Below, in pieces: positions 1 through 7,949 of a DNA stretch of 64,000 nt (the stretch's first letter is position 1; each line of letters begins with the position of its first letter). This DNA is from Brevundimonas goettingensis (GTDB taxonomy: Bacteria; Pseudomonadota; Alphaproteobacteria; Caulobacterales; Caulobacteraceae). The stretch lies in assembly GCF_017487405.1 (NCBI RefSeq), contig NZ_CP062222.1, forward strand, positions 2,837,001 through 2,901,000. Direction: 5' to 3'. The position numbers and the translations under genes are program-made. Below the pieces are notes generated by a model that searched no databases, was not told the origin of the DNA, and saw only the letters and a list, made by a program, of their open reading frames with translations.

Positions 1-419
1 GCAGCTGCGTGCTGGAGCACCAGTTTGATGATGCCGATATCGATGGAGAGGGTGACAGGCCCCGCGCCCTCGCCGGCTCGCGTCTTGCCGAAGTCGATGA
101 AGCGGTCCCGATCGAGCTCGACGATCTTGCGCTTGCCGAGCACCCGCTTCAGCATCTTGAGCGTGGCGTCCTTTGAACGACCGGGCGCCTTGCCAACCTC
201 TTTCATGTCGGCGATGTGCAGGTCGATTAGATCCCCGAAGGTCGTGAGTTTAGAAATCCGGGACTTGCGCGGAGACTCTCCGCGATCGATTTCGCGCTCG
301 GCTTCGACGGCCCAAATCTTGGCGTCCTCATACCGAACGAAAGTCTCGCTGAGGGCTCTGCCCTTGCGACGAACCTGGACACGCCAGCGGCCGGATTTCT
401 GTCTGCGGATCGAAGCCAT
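1..419 (-). CDS. Tyrosine-type site-specific integrase, N-terminal part (runs off the window)
   Basis: The reading frame opens at an ATG (419-417, minus strand) and stays open to base 1, giving about 139 residues of a longer protein. The start MASIRRQKSGRWRVQVRRKG is typical of phage and integrative-element integrases: an Arg/Lys-rich arm-binding segment with the GRWRVQVRRKG strand motif, then an alpha-helical SAM-like core-binding domain (about residues 60-139). The catalytic R-H-R-Y domain would lie outside the window. It is transcribed away from dusA, whose 5' end is 118 bases off, which is the arrangement known for dusA-associated integrases. The Shine-Dalgarno is weak. The family call is firm; the exact subfamily is inferred from context. 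Confidence 0.82.
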   Translation of the reverse strand, partial: MASIRRQKSGRWRVQVRRKGRALSETFVRYEDAKIWAVEAEREIDRGESPRKSRISKLTTFGDLIDLHIADMKEVGKAPGRSKDATLKMLKRVLGKRKIVELDRDRFIDFGKTRAGEGAGPVTLSIDIGIIKLVLQHAA

Positions 420-420
420 T

Positions 421-575
421 TTTCGGGTGCAAAACGGGTGCAATGAGATGTCGAAAAGGCGCGAAAAACGTCGTGGAGTAGCGTAGAAAAGTGCACCCGA
501 ATTCGCTCGAGTGCACTGATTTATAGAGGAAAAAGCTTGATAAATCAAGCACGTAGATTGTCCATTGCACCCATG
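421..575. other. Candidate attachment-site junction between integrated element and dusA
   Basis: Between the integrase start and the dusA motif encoding APMMDWTDRH lie repeated copies of one short word: GGGTGCAA at 425-432 and 436-443, GTGCACCC at 491-498, and TTGCACCC at 565-572. GGGTGCAATG (436-445) and CATTGCACCC (563-572) form a perfect 10-bp inverted pair. The second sits inside dusA codons just before the conserved ATGATGGACTGGACC segment, where dusA-targeting elements are known to insert. The boundary cannot be fixed because the other end of the element is outside the window. Confidence 0.6.
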
Positions 576-1580
576 ATGGACTGGACCGATCGGCACTGCC
601 GGGCGTTCCATCGCGCCCTGTCGGGCCGGGCCCTGCTCTATACGGAGATGGTGACCTCGCCGGCCGTGGTGCACGGCGATCGCGAGCGGCTGCTGGGCTT
701 CGACAAGGTCGAGCATCCGGTGGCCCTGCAGCTGGGCGGATCGGACCCGGCCCAGCTGGCCGAGGCTGCGAAGATCGGCGAGGCCTTTGGATACGACGAG
801 ATCAATCTGAACGTCGGCTGCCCGTCGGACCGGGTGCAGTCGGGCCGGTTCGGCGCGTGTCTGATGCGCGAGCCCGAGCTGGTCGCCGACTGTATGGCCG
901 CGATCAGGGAGGCCGTCCGGGTCCCGGCCACCGTCAAATGCCGCATCGGGGTCGACGATCAGGATCCGGCAACGAGCCTGTTCGCCACGGTCGACGCCTC
1001 GGCCGCCGTCGGGATCACGACCTTCATCGTCCACGCCCGCAAGGCCTGGCTGAAGGGTCTGTCGCCCAAGGAAAACCGCGACGTGCCGCCGCTGGACTAT
1101 GAGCTGGTGCGCCGGCTGAAGCGGGAGCGGCCGCATCTGACCATCTGCATCAACGGCGGGATCGCCTCGCTGGAGGCCGCCGAGGCGCATCTGGACGCCT
1201 CAGACGGGGTGCAGCTGGATGGCGTCATGCTGGGCCGCGCCGCCTATCACGAGCCGGCCCTGCTGGGTCAGGTCGACCGGCGGTTCTTCGGGGCGGAGAC
1301 ACCCGACGTCGATCCGTTCGAGGCCATCGCTCACTACAGGCCCTATCTGGCCGCGCGGCTGGAGGAGGGCGTGCATCTGCCGGCCATGACGCGGCATATG
1401 CTGGGGCTGATGCACGGCCGTCGCGGCGCGCGCGCCTTCCGCCGCATCCTGACGGTCGACTCCATCGCCAAGGGCGCCGGCATCGAGGTCGTCGACCGCG
1501 CCGTCGAGGCCGTCCGCGAGGCCGAAAAGGCCTTCGAAATCAGCCAGTTTGAGGATCGTCCCAGCGATAGGGCCGCCTGA
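537..1580 (+). CDS. dusA: tRNA-dihydrouridine synthase DusA
   Basis: DusA is an FMN-dependent enzyme that reduces uridine to dihydrouridine at positions 20/20a of the tRNA D-loop. The 347-aa protein is a TIM barrel with the family motifs SIAPMMDWTDRHCR at the N terminus, INLNVGCPSDRVQ with the catalytic Cys near residue 99, VKCRIGVDD, and NGGIAS in the FMN-phosphate region. The best start is TTG at 537, preceded by AGAGGA at 525-530. No in-frame ATG precedes the conserved APMMD core. The first about 8 codons, the start codon and the ribosome-binding site probably belong to the integrated element, so the gene appears rebuilt rather than destroyed by integration. Confidence 0.95.
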   Translation: MINQARRLSIAPMMDWTDRHCRAFHRALSGRALLYTEMVTSPAVVHGDRERLLGFDKVEHPVALQLGGSDPAQLAEAAKIGEAFGYDEINLNVGCPSDRVQSGRFGACLMREPELVADCMAAIREAVRVPATVKCRIGVDDQDPATSLFATVDASAAVGITTFIVHARKAWLKGLSPKENRDVPPLDYELVRRLKRERPHLTICINGGIASLEAAEAHLDASDGVQLDGVMLGRAAYHEPALLGQVDRRFFGAETPDVDPFEAIAHYRPYLAARLEEGVHLPAMTRHMLGLMHGRRGARAFRRILTVDSIAKGAGIEVVDRAVEAVREAEKAFEISQFEDRPSDRAA

Positions 1581-1665
1581 TGCGGCACAGACCGCAGGGA
1601 ACGTCCATCGGGTGAATCCATTAGAAGGCGAGCCCCTCCCCCGGCCGTTCCTTCGGAGTTCCCCC

Positions 1666-2340
1666 ATGACCCGCCTGACCAGCCTGTTCGCCGCGACGGG
1701 CCTCGCCGCCCTCGCCCTCGCCTCGACGGCCTCGGCCCAGGACGGCCGCTTCGCCGTCGGCGGGCAGTTGGGTACGCCGGGCGGCGGCGTCTCGGTCCTC
1801 TATTCCCTATCGCCGAACTTCGTGGTGCGTGGGTCTTATGACGCCCTGAAGTTCGACCGCGACGACAGCTATGACGACATCGACTACAACGCCCAGCTGG
1901 ACTTCTCCTCGCCGGGCGCCTTCATCGACTGGCACCCGACGGGCAATGCCTTCTTCGTCTCGGCCGGGGCCTTTTTCGGCGCCCGCGACGTCAATCTGGA
2001 CGCCACCCCGACGACCAACACCAATATCGGCGGCACGGTCTTCACCCCGGCCCAGATCGGCAATCTGACCGGCAAGATCGAGCTGGAGAGCACCGCGCCC
2101 TTTGTCGGCATCGGCTATGACAACACCTTCACGTCGCCGGGCCACTGGGGCTTTCGCCTGCTGGCCGGGGCGGCGTTCGGCGATGAGCCGCAGGTCGATC
2201 TGAACGCCAGCGGCGGGACCCTGTCGAACGACCCGACCTTCCAGGCGCAGCTGGCGCAGGAAGAGGCCGACATTCAGGACGACGCCGACAACTTCAAGGT
2301 CCTGCCCGTGGTGCAGGTGGGCGTGACCTACCGCTTCTAG
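1666..2340 (+). CDS. Exported outer-membrane beta-barrel protein
   Basis: A 224-aa protein with a clear signal peptide (cleavage near residue 24, after TASA) followed by alternating polar/aromatic strands and a C-terminal phenylalanine (VGVTYRF), the usual end of an outer-membrane barrel recognised by the Bam machinery. Length and strand pattern fit small eight-stranded OmpW/OmpA-type barrels, but no diagnostic motif fixes the family. The ATG at 1666 is chosen because the signal peptide begins there and CGGAG lies about 9 bases upstream. A weak EcfG-like pair (GGAAC at 1598, then CATT after 16 nt) lies upstream. It is convergent with the next gene. Confidence 0.75.
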   Translation: MTRLTSLFAATGLAALALASTASAQDGRFAVGGQLGTPGGGVSVLYSLSPNFVVRGSYDALKFDRDDSYDDIDYNAQLDFSSPGAFIDWHPTGNAFFVSAGAFFGARDVNLDATPTTNTNIGGTVFTPAQIGNLTGKIELESTAPFVGIGYDNTFTSPGHWGFRLLAGAAFGDEPQVDLNASGGTLSNDPTFQAQLAQEEADIQDDADNFKVLPVVQVGVTYRF

Positions 2341-2350
2341 GCGCGGAGCG

Positions 2351-2881
2351 TCAGGGTCTCAGCGTCAGGCCGGCGGGGGTGGCCTCGAAGCCGGACAGCC
2401 GGCCGAGATAGCTCATGCCCAGCAGGGACTGGCTGAGGCCGTTCTCGACCACCAGGGCCTGGACCTGACGGACCTCGGCGCCGGCGATGGCGACGGACTT
2501 GAGCTCGACCGCGGCGGCGCGGGCCGGACCGGAGGCGGTCTGGACCGTGCGGGTGAAATCATCCGGAGTCAGACGAAGCCCCAGGCGCAGGGCGTCCTCG
2601 CGGGTCAGGGCCACGACGCTGGCGCCGGTGTCGACCAGGACGCGGACGGCGCGGCCGTCGATTTCGGCCTCGGCCCAGTAGTGACCGTCTGCGGCCTTGA
2701 GCACCTGGGCGGCGCTCGAGCTGGAGTGATGGGCGGGGGCGTTCACGGCAGGGATGACGGCGGCGGTCTCGGCATGGGCCTGACCGCGCGCATCGGCGTG
2801 ATTCAGCCAGAAGGCCACGCTCAGCGAGGAGGCGGTGGCCATCACCATCACGGCGACAGTCTGGAAATCGAAGCGGATCAT
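2351..2881 (-). CDS. Membrane-anchored retropepsin-like aspartic protease (TIGR02281-type)
   Basis: A 176-aa protein with one N-terminal membrane segment (about residues 6-26), a linker, and a single retropepsin-like domain. The catalytic motif VLVDTGASVVALT places Asp84-Thr-Gly; a downstream hydrophobic stretch ending in SLLGMSYLGRL matches the second family block. One copy of the domain implies an active homodimer, presumably facing the periplasm. The start at 2881 puts the membrane anchor at the N terminus; a longer frame to 3067 adds an unlikely Arg/Ser-rich extension. Such clan AA proteases are common in alphaproteobacteria; their substrates are not known to me. Confidence 0.85.
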   Translation of the reverse strand: MIRFDFQTVAVMVMATASSLSVAFWLNHADARGQAHAETAAVIPAVNAPAHHSSSSAAQVLKAADGHYWAEAEIDGRAVRVLVDTGASVVALTREDALRLGLRLTPDDFTRTVQTASGPARAAAVELKSVAIAGAEVRQVQALVVENGLSQSLLGMSYLGRLSGFEATPAGLTLRP

Positions 2882-2999
2882 GGGCTCACGCGACTGAAAC
2901 CGCTTCTGCGGCGAGATCACCCTCTCACAACCGTCTTGGGATGCGGTGAACCGATGTGGCTGACAAAAGGTTGATAAGCGCCGCCGTATCAGCACGGCC

Positions 3000-3242
3000 C
3001 TAGAGGCCGAGTTTGGCGGGCTCGATCTGACCCTTTCGCTTCGGCAAATCGGCCATGATTTCAGCACGCTGCTCGTCCGTCAGACCGGACCAGCCGCCGA
3101 TCTCCACAAGCGTCCGGTAGCAGCCCAGACAGAGGCCGGACGCGCCGTCGACGATGCAGACCTTCACGCACGGGGTTGCGATCGCCTTGGGGGCAACCCG
3201 GTTGTCTGGCCGTGGCTCAGGAGTCACAGGCGTGACAGACAT
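3000..3242 (-). CDS. DUF1289 domain-containing protein
   Basis: An 80-aa protein with the DUF1289 signature of four cysteines in CVKVC and LCLGC, followed by YRTLVEIGGWSGL and EQRAEIM. The cysteines suggest a small metal-binding or Fe-S knuckle, but function is unknown. The ATG at 3242 has GGAG about 10 bases upstream; a longer start at 3269 is less likely. Confidence 0.85.
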   Translation of the reverse strand: MSVTPVTPEPRPDNRVAPKAIATPCVKVCIVDGASGLCLGCYRTLVEIGGWSGLTDEQRAEIMADLPKRKGQIEPAKLGL

Positions 3243-3391
3243 GCGAAATATACTCCGGACCCAGACCAAAACCCTTGCAATTAATCACTCCGTATGCGAT
3301 CTAAAACTCGACGCGAAACGACTAAGAGGGTGCAAACCCCTGCAAGCACGACGTGTCTCTTTTCCTCGTTCAACGAAAGGAGACATCAAAG

Positions 3392-3547
3392 ATGAACGAC
3401 AAGGACAGGAATCTCCAGCACGCCATGACGTCCTTCGCCTTCTGGGGCGGGATGTTGGTGAACTCTGGCAAGCAGAGCCGCGCGAACGATCGCGTGGTCA
3501 GCCACCCTTCCAACTTCGTCCCCATCGAGATCAAGCGCCCCCGATAG
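3392..3547 (+). CDS. Small hypothetical protein (51 aa)
   Basis: A 51-residue reading frame begins at ATG 3392 with a strong Shine-Dalgarno (AAAGGAGA at 3377-3384). The protein has a short apolar middle (SFAFWGGMLVN) flanked by charged and polar ends; it is too short and interrupted for a confident membrane helix. No family recognised. It stands alone between DUF1289 (divergent) and a hairpin at 3616-3638 that could end its transcript. The strong ribosome-binding site and the following hairpin are the reasons for accepting it. Confidence 0.55.
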   Translation: MNDKDRNLQHAMTSFAFWGGMLVNSGKQSRANDRVVSHPSNFVPIEIKRPR

Positions 3548-3615
3548 GGTCCGCTGATCCGGGCCGAAGCCCAGATCGCAAGATCAAACAGCAAGTTCCG
3601 ACTTGCACGCCCGAG

Positions 3616-3645
3616 CCCCGGCCCCGACAAGGCCGGGGTTTGCAA
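3616..3645 (+). terminator. Hairpin, possible terminator of the 51-aa gene
   Basis: CCCCGGCC (3616-3623) pairs perfectly with GGCCGGGG (3631-3638) around a 7-nt loop, followed by a weak T-containing tail. It separates the small gene from the crotonase gene. Confidence 0.55.
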
Positions 3646-3659
3646 TTCCGGAGCGCGTC

Positions 3660-4472
3660 GTGGCCTTCATCCTGCAGGAAAAGATCGCCCAGCCCGGCGG
3701 CGGATCGGTGCTGGTCCTGACCTTCGACCGGGCCGAGCGGCTGAACGCCCTGCCCGACCTCGGCGACGGCGAAGAGGTGGCGGCGATCTGCGAGGCGGTG
3801 AACGCCGACCTCGACATCCGCTGCGTGGTCCTGACCGGCGCCGGCCGCGCCTTCTCGGCGGGCGGCGACCTGAACTCCATGAAGGCGCGTGAGGACCTGT
3901 TCGCGGGTTCGGGCGCGGCCATCCGCGAACAGTACCGCCGGGTCGTGCACCGGATCGTGCGCGCCTTCTACGGGCTGGAGGTTCCGCTGATCGCGGCGGT
4001 CAACGGTCCCGCCTTCGGCTTGGGCTGCGACATCGCGGGTCTGGCCGATATCCGCATCGCCTCGGACCGGGCCAGCTTCGGCGTGCCCTTCCTGAAGCTG
4101 GGCATCATCCCTGGCGACGGCGGCTCCTGGCTGCTGCCGAGGAATGTCGGCTATGTCCGCGCCGCCGAGATGCTGTTCACCGCCCGGGCCGTGGACGCCG
4201 AAACCGCCGACAGCTGGGGTCTGGTCAACCGCGTCGTGGCGCATGAAGCCCTGATGGCCGAGGCCCTGATCACCGCCGGTCAGGTCGCCGCCCAACCGCC
4301 GCGCGCCCTGCGCATGGCCAAATCCCTGCTGCGTCAGGGGCGCGACATGAATTTCGACCAGACGCTGGAGCTGTCCGCCGCCATGCAGGCCCTCGCCCAT
4401 CTGACCGACGACCATATTGAAGGGGTGACGGCGGTGCTCGAGAAGCGCGCCGGGACCTTCACCGGCGACTGA
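3660..4472 (+). CDS. Enoyl-CoA hydratase/isomerase (crotonase) family protein
   Basis: A 270-aa crotonase fold protein. Oxyanion-hole motifs are visible: AFSAGGDLNSM near residue 65 and AAVNGPAFGLGCDIAGLAD near residue 120. The position of the first classical hydratase glutamate holds Asp (GLGCD) and the second holds Phe (SFGVPFLKLG), so ordinary enoyl-CoA hydration is doubtful; an isomerase, hydrolase or decarboxylase activity is possible. GTG 3660 is preferred, with CGGAG 7 bases upstream; a frame extension to 3603 would run through the hairpin. The bphO gene follows after 10 bases, so they may share a transcript. Confidence 0.85.
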   Translation: MAFILQEKIAQPGGGSVLVLTFDRAERLNALPDLGDGEEVAAICEAVNADLDIRCVVLTGAGRAFSAGGDLNSMKAREDLFAGSGAAIREQYRRVVHRIVRAFYGLEVPLIAAVNGPAFGLGCDIAGLADIRIASDRASFGVPFLKLGIIPGDGGSWLLPRNVGYVRAAEMLFTARAVDAETADSWGLVNRVVAHEALMAEALITAGQVAAQPPRALRMAKSLLRQGRDMNFDQTLELSAAMQALAHLTDDHIEGVTAVLEKRAGTFTGD

Positions 4473-4482
4473 AGGCCCTTCC

Positions 4483-5040
4483 GTGTCCCAACCTGCGATC
4501 ATCGAGGCCCTGCGCGAAGCGACGGGCGAGGCCCACAAGGCGCTGGAGACCGACATCGACCTGTTCGGTCGGGTCGCGGAGACCGACAGCCGGCGGGATC
4601 TGGTGGCGCGGTTCCACCGGCTGCACGCCGCGGTCGAGCCGGCGGTGGAGCCCTGGCTGAAGGATATGCCGGGTCTGGAGTTCTCGCAGCGTCGCCGGGC
4701 CGAGGGCATCGCGCAGGACCTGTCCGACCTCGGGGGCCGCCCACTGACGACCCGCCCGCCGCACGTCGCCTCAGCCGCAGAGGCCCTCGGCTGGTGGTAT
4801 GTGCTGGAGGGCAGTTCGCTGGGCGGCCGGGTCATCCACCGTACACTTCTGGGCCAGGGTAAGGATTTGCTCGGATTGAGCTTTTTGCATCCGTACGGGG
4901 CTGATACAGGGGACTGGTGGCGGCGCTTCGTCGAAGTTCTCGACGCGTCGGATCGCCGGGAACCCAAGGCGCGTCCGGACGTTCTGGCCGGCGGCGTCGC
5001 CGGTTTCCGCTATGCCCATGAGGTTCTTTGCGGAGACTGA
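4483..5040 (+). CDS. bphO: Biliverdin-producing heme oxygenase (BphO-type)
   Basis: A 185-aa all-helical heme oxygenase that opens heme to biliverdin, CO and iron. The proximal heme ligand is probably His18 (TGEAHKALE); the glycine-rich distal helix is seen as VLEGSSLGGRVI. It ends one base before the start of the bacteriophytochrome gene, so it most likely supplies that receptor's chromophore rather than scavenging iron. The start at 4483 (GTG) follows the crotonase stop by 10 bases, with AAGG just upstream. Confidence 0.92.
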   Translation: MSQPAIIEALREATGEAHKALETDIDLFGRVAETDSRRDLVARFHRLHAAVEPAVEPWLKDMPGLEFSQRRRAEGIAQDLSDLGGRPLTTRPPHVASAAEALGWWYVLEGSSLGGRVIHRTLLGQGKDLLGLSFLHPYGADTGDWWRRFVEVLDASDRREPKARPDVLAGGVAGFRYAHEVLCGD

Positions 5041-5041
5041 C

Positions 5042-7216
5042 GTGCCTGAAACGCCCTCTCCCGGATCCCTGGCCGCTGAACTGCTGCTGTCCGACGCCGA
5101 TCTGAACGATTGCGACCGCGAACCTATCCACATTCCAGGCTCGATCCAGCCGCACGGCTTCATGCTGGCGACCGGGGGCGATGATGCGGTCGTAACCCAC
5201 GGTGCGGGCGATATCGAAGAGATCACGGGCGTTCAGGACTGGATCGGTCAGCCGCTGGTCGGCCTTCTGGGCGAGGCGATCACGGAAAGCCTGAGCTCTC
5301 CCGCTCCGGCGGACGGCGCCGTGTTCGTCGGCCGGTGGACGGCGCCGTCCGGCGAAACATTCGATGTCAGCACCCATCTGAGCGGCACGCGGCGGATCAT
5401 CGAGGTCGAACGCAGCGACGGCGCCGCGACCTTCGGCATCGATCTCCTGGCCCGGCTGGACAAGGCGAGCGCCGCTTTCGAGCGCGCCCTGAACGTACGG
5501 CAGTTGGCGGCCCGCGCCGCCGACGAGTTCCGCAACCTGACCGGTTTCGAGCGGGTGATGATCTACCGCTTCCTCGACGACGAGGCGGGCGCGGTCCTGG
5601 CGGAATCGAAGTCGCCGGAGATGTCGTCCTTTCTGAACCACCACTTCCCAGCGACGGATATTCCGAAACAGGCGCGCGCTCTCTATGTGCGCAACCCGGT
5701 CCGGGTGATCCCCGAGGTGCGCTATTCGCCGCGCCCGCTGCGCCCGGCCCTGCCGCAAAGTGAGCCGCCTCTGGACATGAGCGACAGCGTCCTGCGCAGC
5801 GTCTCGCCGATCCACCTTCAGTACCTGCGCAACATGGATGTCGGGGCCTCGGCCTCGATCTCCATCGTCACCGACGGGGTGCTGTGGGGCCTGGTCGCCT
5901 GCCATGACAGCCGGCCGCGCCTGCTGACCCATGAAACCCGGATCGCGGCGACGGCGCTGGCCCGGGGGCTGGCGCGTCAGCTCAAGGCCAAGGATGACGC
6001 CGAGCTTTATCGCGAACGGGTGCGGCTGCGCGGGCTGGAGGACGAACTGGTCGCCCGCATCCCGCTGGAGGAGCCGCTCGACGCGGCCCTGGCCAAACAC
6101 CTCGACGAGATCGCGGCCCTGGTCGGAGCGACGGGCGCGGCCGTATTGCGGGGCAAGAGCGTCTCCACCGGCGGCGCCTGCCCTCCCGCCAACGGCGTCG
6201 TGGCTCTGGGCAACTGGGTGGCGAAGACCGCGGCGGGACGGGTCATGTCGACCGCCAGCCTGTCGGAGGTGTTCCCCGCCGCGACCGCGTGGAAGGCCGA
6301 GGCCAGCGGCTTCATGGGCTTCGTCATCGCCGCCGACGAACCTTTTGTGCTGATGTGGTTCCGGGCCGAGAAGCTGGAGGTCGTACGCTGGGCGGGCGAC
6401 CCACACACGGCGGTCAAGACGGGAGAGGCGGGCAAGCTGACGCCCCGCGCCAGTTTCGCAGAATGGACCGAGACGGTCAGCGGCCGGGCACAGCGCTGGA
6501 CCAACCCCGAGATCGAAAGCGCCGGGCGGTTCCGCGACGCCGTGTTCGAACTGCGCGCCCTGCGCCAGATGCGCCAGGTCAACCAGTCGCTGCAGGAATC
6601 GGTCGCCGACCGCGATCTGCAGCTGGAACATCAGGACTTCCTGCTGCGCGAGGTCAATCACCGGGTGCAGAACAGCCTTCAGCTGATCACCAGCTTCCTG
6701 TCACTGCAGGCGCGCGACAATCCCGACAGCCGACCGGCGTCCGAGGTGCTCAGGGAGGCCCAGCGGCGGGTGAAGGCCGTGTCGCTGGTGCACAGCCGGC
6801 TGTATCGCGCCGACCAGTTCGAGACGATCGATCTGGGACGCTACTTCTCCGAGCTGATTGAAGATATGGCGACCTCGTCCGGGCAGGACTGGGCCGAGCT
6901 GATCCATACCGAACTGGCGCCAGTCAGCGTCGAGGCGGGCCGCGCGACGACCTTCGGTCTCGTCCTGACCGAACTGATCATCAACGCCCAGAAATACGCC
7001 TACGGCGGCCGTCCAGGCCCACTCTATGTCACCCTCGAGGAAGATCGCGGCTCCGCCCGGATCGTCGTCGCAGACGAGGGCGTGGGCGGGCACCAGTCGG
7101 GCAAGGGCTTCGGCTCGCGCCTGATCGAAAGCCTGGCCGGCCAGCTGGGCGCGGCCATCGAATACCGGGATGCACGACCGGGGCTGCGGGTCATCCTGAC
7201 GGCGCCGATCGGCTAG
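5042..7216 (+). CDS. bphP: Bacteriophytochrome histidine kinase (PAS-GAF-PHY-HisKA_2-HATPase)
   Basis: A 724-aa red/far-red photoreceptor kinase. From a GTG start at 5042 (GGAG 8 bases upstream) Cys24 falls in NDCDREPIHIPGS, the thioether attachment site for biliverdin. PAS, GAF (ATDIPKQARALY, IHLQYLRNM) and PHY (tongue motif PRASFAEW) occupy residues 1-500. The transmitter has the HWE/HisKA_2-type box REVNHRVQNSLQL with phosphoacceptor His near residue 540, and an ATPase with LTELIINAQKYAY. No response regulator is fused or adjacent, so the partner is elsewhere; HisKA_2 kinases in this group often feed the PhyR/EcfG general stress response, which is inference here. Confidence 0.95.
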   Translation: MPETPSPGSLAAELLLSDADLNDCDREPIHIPGSIQPHGFMLATGGDDAVVTHGAGDIEEITGVQDWIGQPLVGLLGEAITESLSSPAPADGAVFVGRWTAPSGETFDVSTHLSGTRRIIEVERSDGAATFGIDLLARLDKASAAFERALNVRQLAARAADEFRNLTGFERVMIYRFLDDEAGAVLAESKSPEMSSFLNHHFPATDIPKQARALYVRNPVRVIPEVRYSPRPLRPALPQSEPPLDMSDSVLRSVSPIHLQYLRNMDVGASASISIVTDGVLWGLVACHDSRPRLLTHETRIAATALARGLARQLKAKDDAELYRERVRLRGLEDELVARIPLEEPLDAALAKHLDEIAALVGATGAAVLRGKSVSTGGACPPANGVVALGNWVAKTAAGRVMSTASLSEVFPAATAWKAEASGFMGFVIAADEPFVLMWFRAEKLEVVRWAGDPHTAVKTGEAGKLTPRASFAEWTETVSGRAQRWTNPEIESAGRFRDAVFELRALRQMRQVNQSLQESVADRDLQLEHQDFLLREVNHRVQNSLQLITSFLSLQARDNPDSRPASEVLREAQRRVKAVSLVHSRLYRADQFETIDLGRYFSELIEDMATSSGQDWAELIHTELAPVSVEAGRATTFGLVLTELIINAQKYAYGGRPGPLYVTLEEDRGSARIVVADEGVGGHQSGKGFGSRLIESLAGQLGAAIEYRDARPGLRVILTAPIG

Positions 7217-7274
7217 GGCTGGCGGCGGGCCGGCCGGCGCCCATATGCGGACGAAACGCTCAAGGACGCCCGCC

Positions 7275-7946
7275 ATGCCGACCCCGATCAAGATCGACTT
7301 CGTCTCCGACGTCTCCTGCCCCTGGTGCGTGATCGGTCTGGGCGGGCTGGAGACGGCGATTGGTCGGGTCGGCGATCTGGTCGATGTCGACATCCACTTC
7401 CAGCCGTTCGAGCTGAACCCGCAGATGGCGCCCGAAGGCGAGAACATCGTCGAGCACATCGGCCGCAAATACGGATCGACGCCCGAGCAGTCAGCCCAGG
7501 CCCGCGCCATGATCAAGGGCCGCGCCGCCGAGGTGGGGTTCGCGATGCGGATGACGGACGAGAGCCGTATCTACAACACCTTCGACGCCCACCGGCTGCT
7601 GCACTGGGCGGAAGGCAAGGGCGAGGGCCGACAGGCGGCGCTGAAGGCCGCGCTGTTCGAGGCCTATTTCACGAAACAGCTGAATCCGGGCGATCCTGGA
7701 GTGCTGGCCGATGCTGCGGCCTCGGCCGGGCTGGACCGGGCGGAGGCGGTCGAGGTGCTGTCCGACGACCTCTACGCCGCCGACGTGCACGCGGCCGAAG
7801 AGCTGTGGCGCAGCCGGGGGATCAACTCGGTCCCGGCCGTCATCATCAACGACAAATACCTGATCTCGGGCGGCCAGCCCGCCGAGGTGTTCGAACAGGC
7901 TTTGCGCCAGATTGCGGCGGAGGGAGCGGCTCCCTCCGCCGTCTAG
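7275..7946 (+). CDS. DsbA family oxidoreductase (FrnE-like)
   Basis: A 223-aa thioredoxin-fold protein with the CPWC active-site motif in DVSCPWCVIGLGG and the cis-Pro region SVPAVIINDKYLISGGQP. This is the FrnE/2-hydroxychromene-2-carboxylate isomerase-like branch. There is no signal peptide, so it is cytoplasmic. The start at 7275 is favoured by AAGGA at 7262-7266; an earlier ATG at 7245 lacks one. It is convergent with the ABC system downstream. Confidence 0.9.
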   Translation: MPTPIKIDFVSDVSCPWCVIGLGGLETAIGRVGDLVDVDIHFQPFELNPQMAPEGENIVEHIGRKYGSTPEQSAQARAMIKGRAAEVGFAMRMTDESRIYNTFDAHRLLHWAEGKGEGRQAALKAALFEAYFTKQLNPGDPGVLADAAASAGLDRAEAVEVLSDDLYAADVHAAEELWRSRGINSVPAVIINDKYLISGGQPAEVFEQALRQIAAEGAAPSAV

Positions 7947-7949
7947 ATC

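Noticed and set aside
4832..6661. A 609-codon minus-strand frame opposite bphP
   Set aside because: It mirrors a well-supported phytochrome gene and has no recognisable domain or ribosome-binding site.
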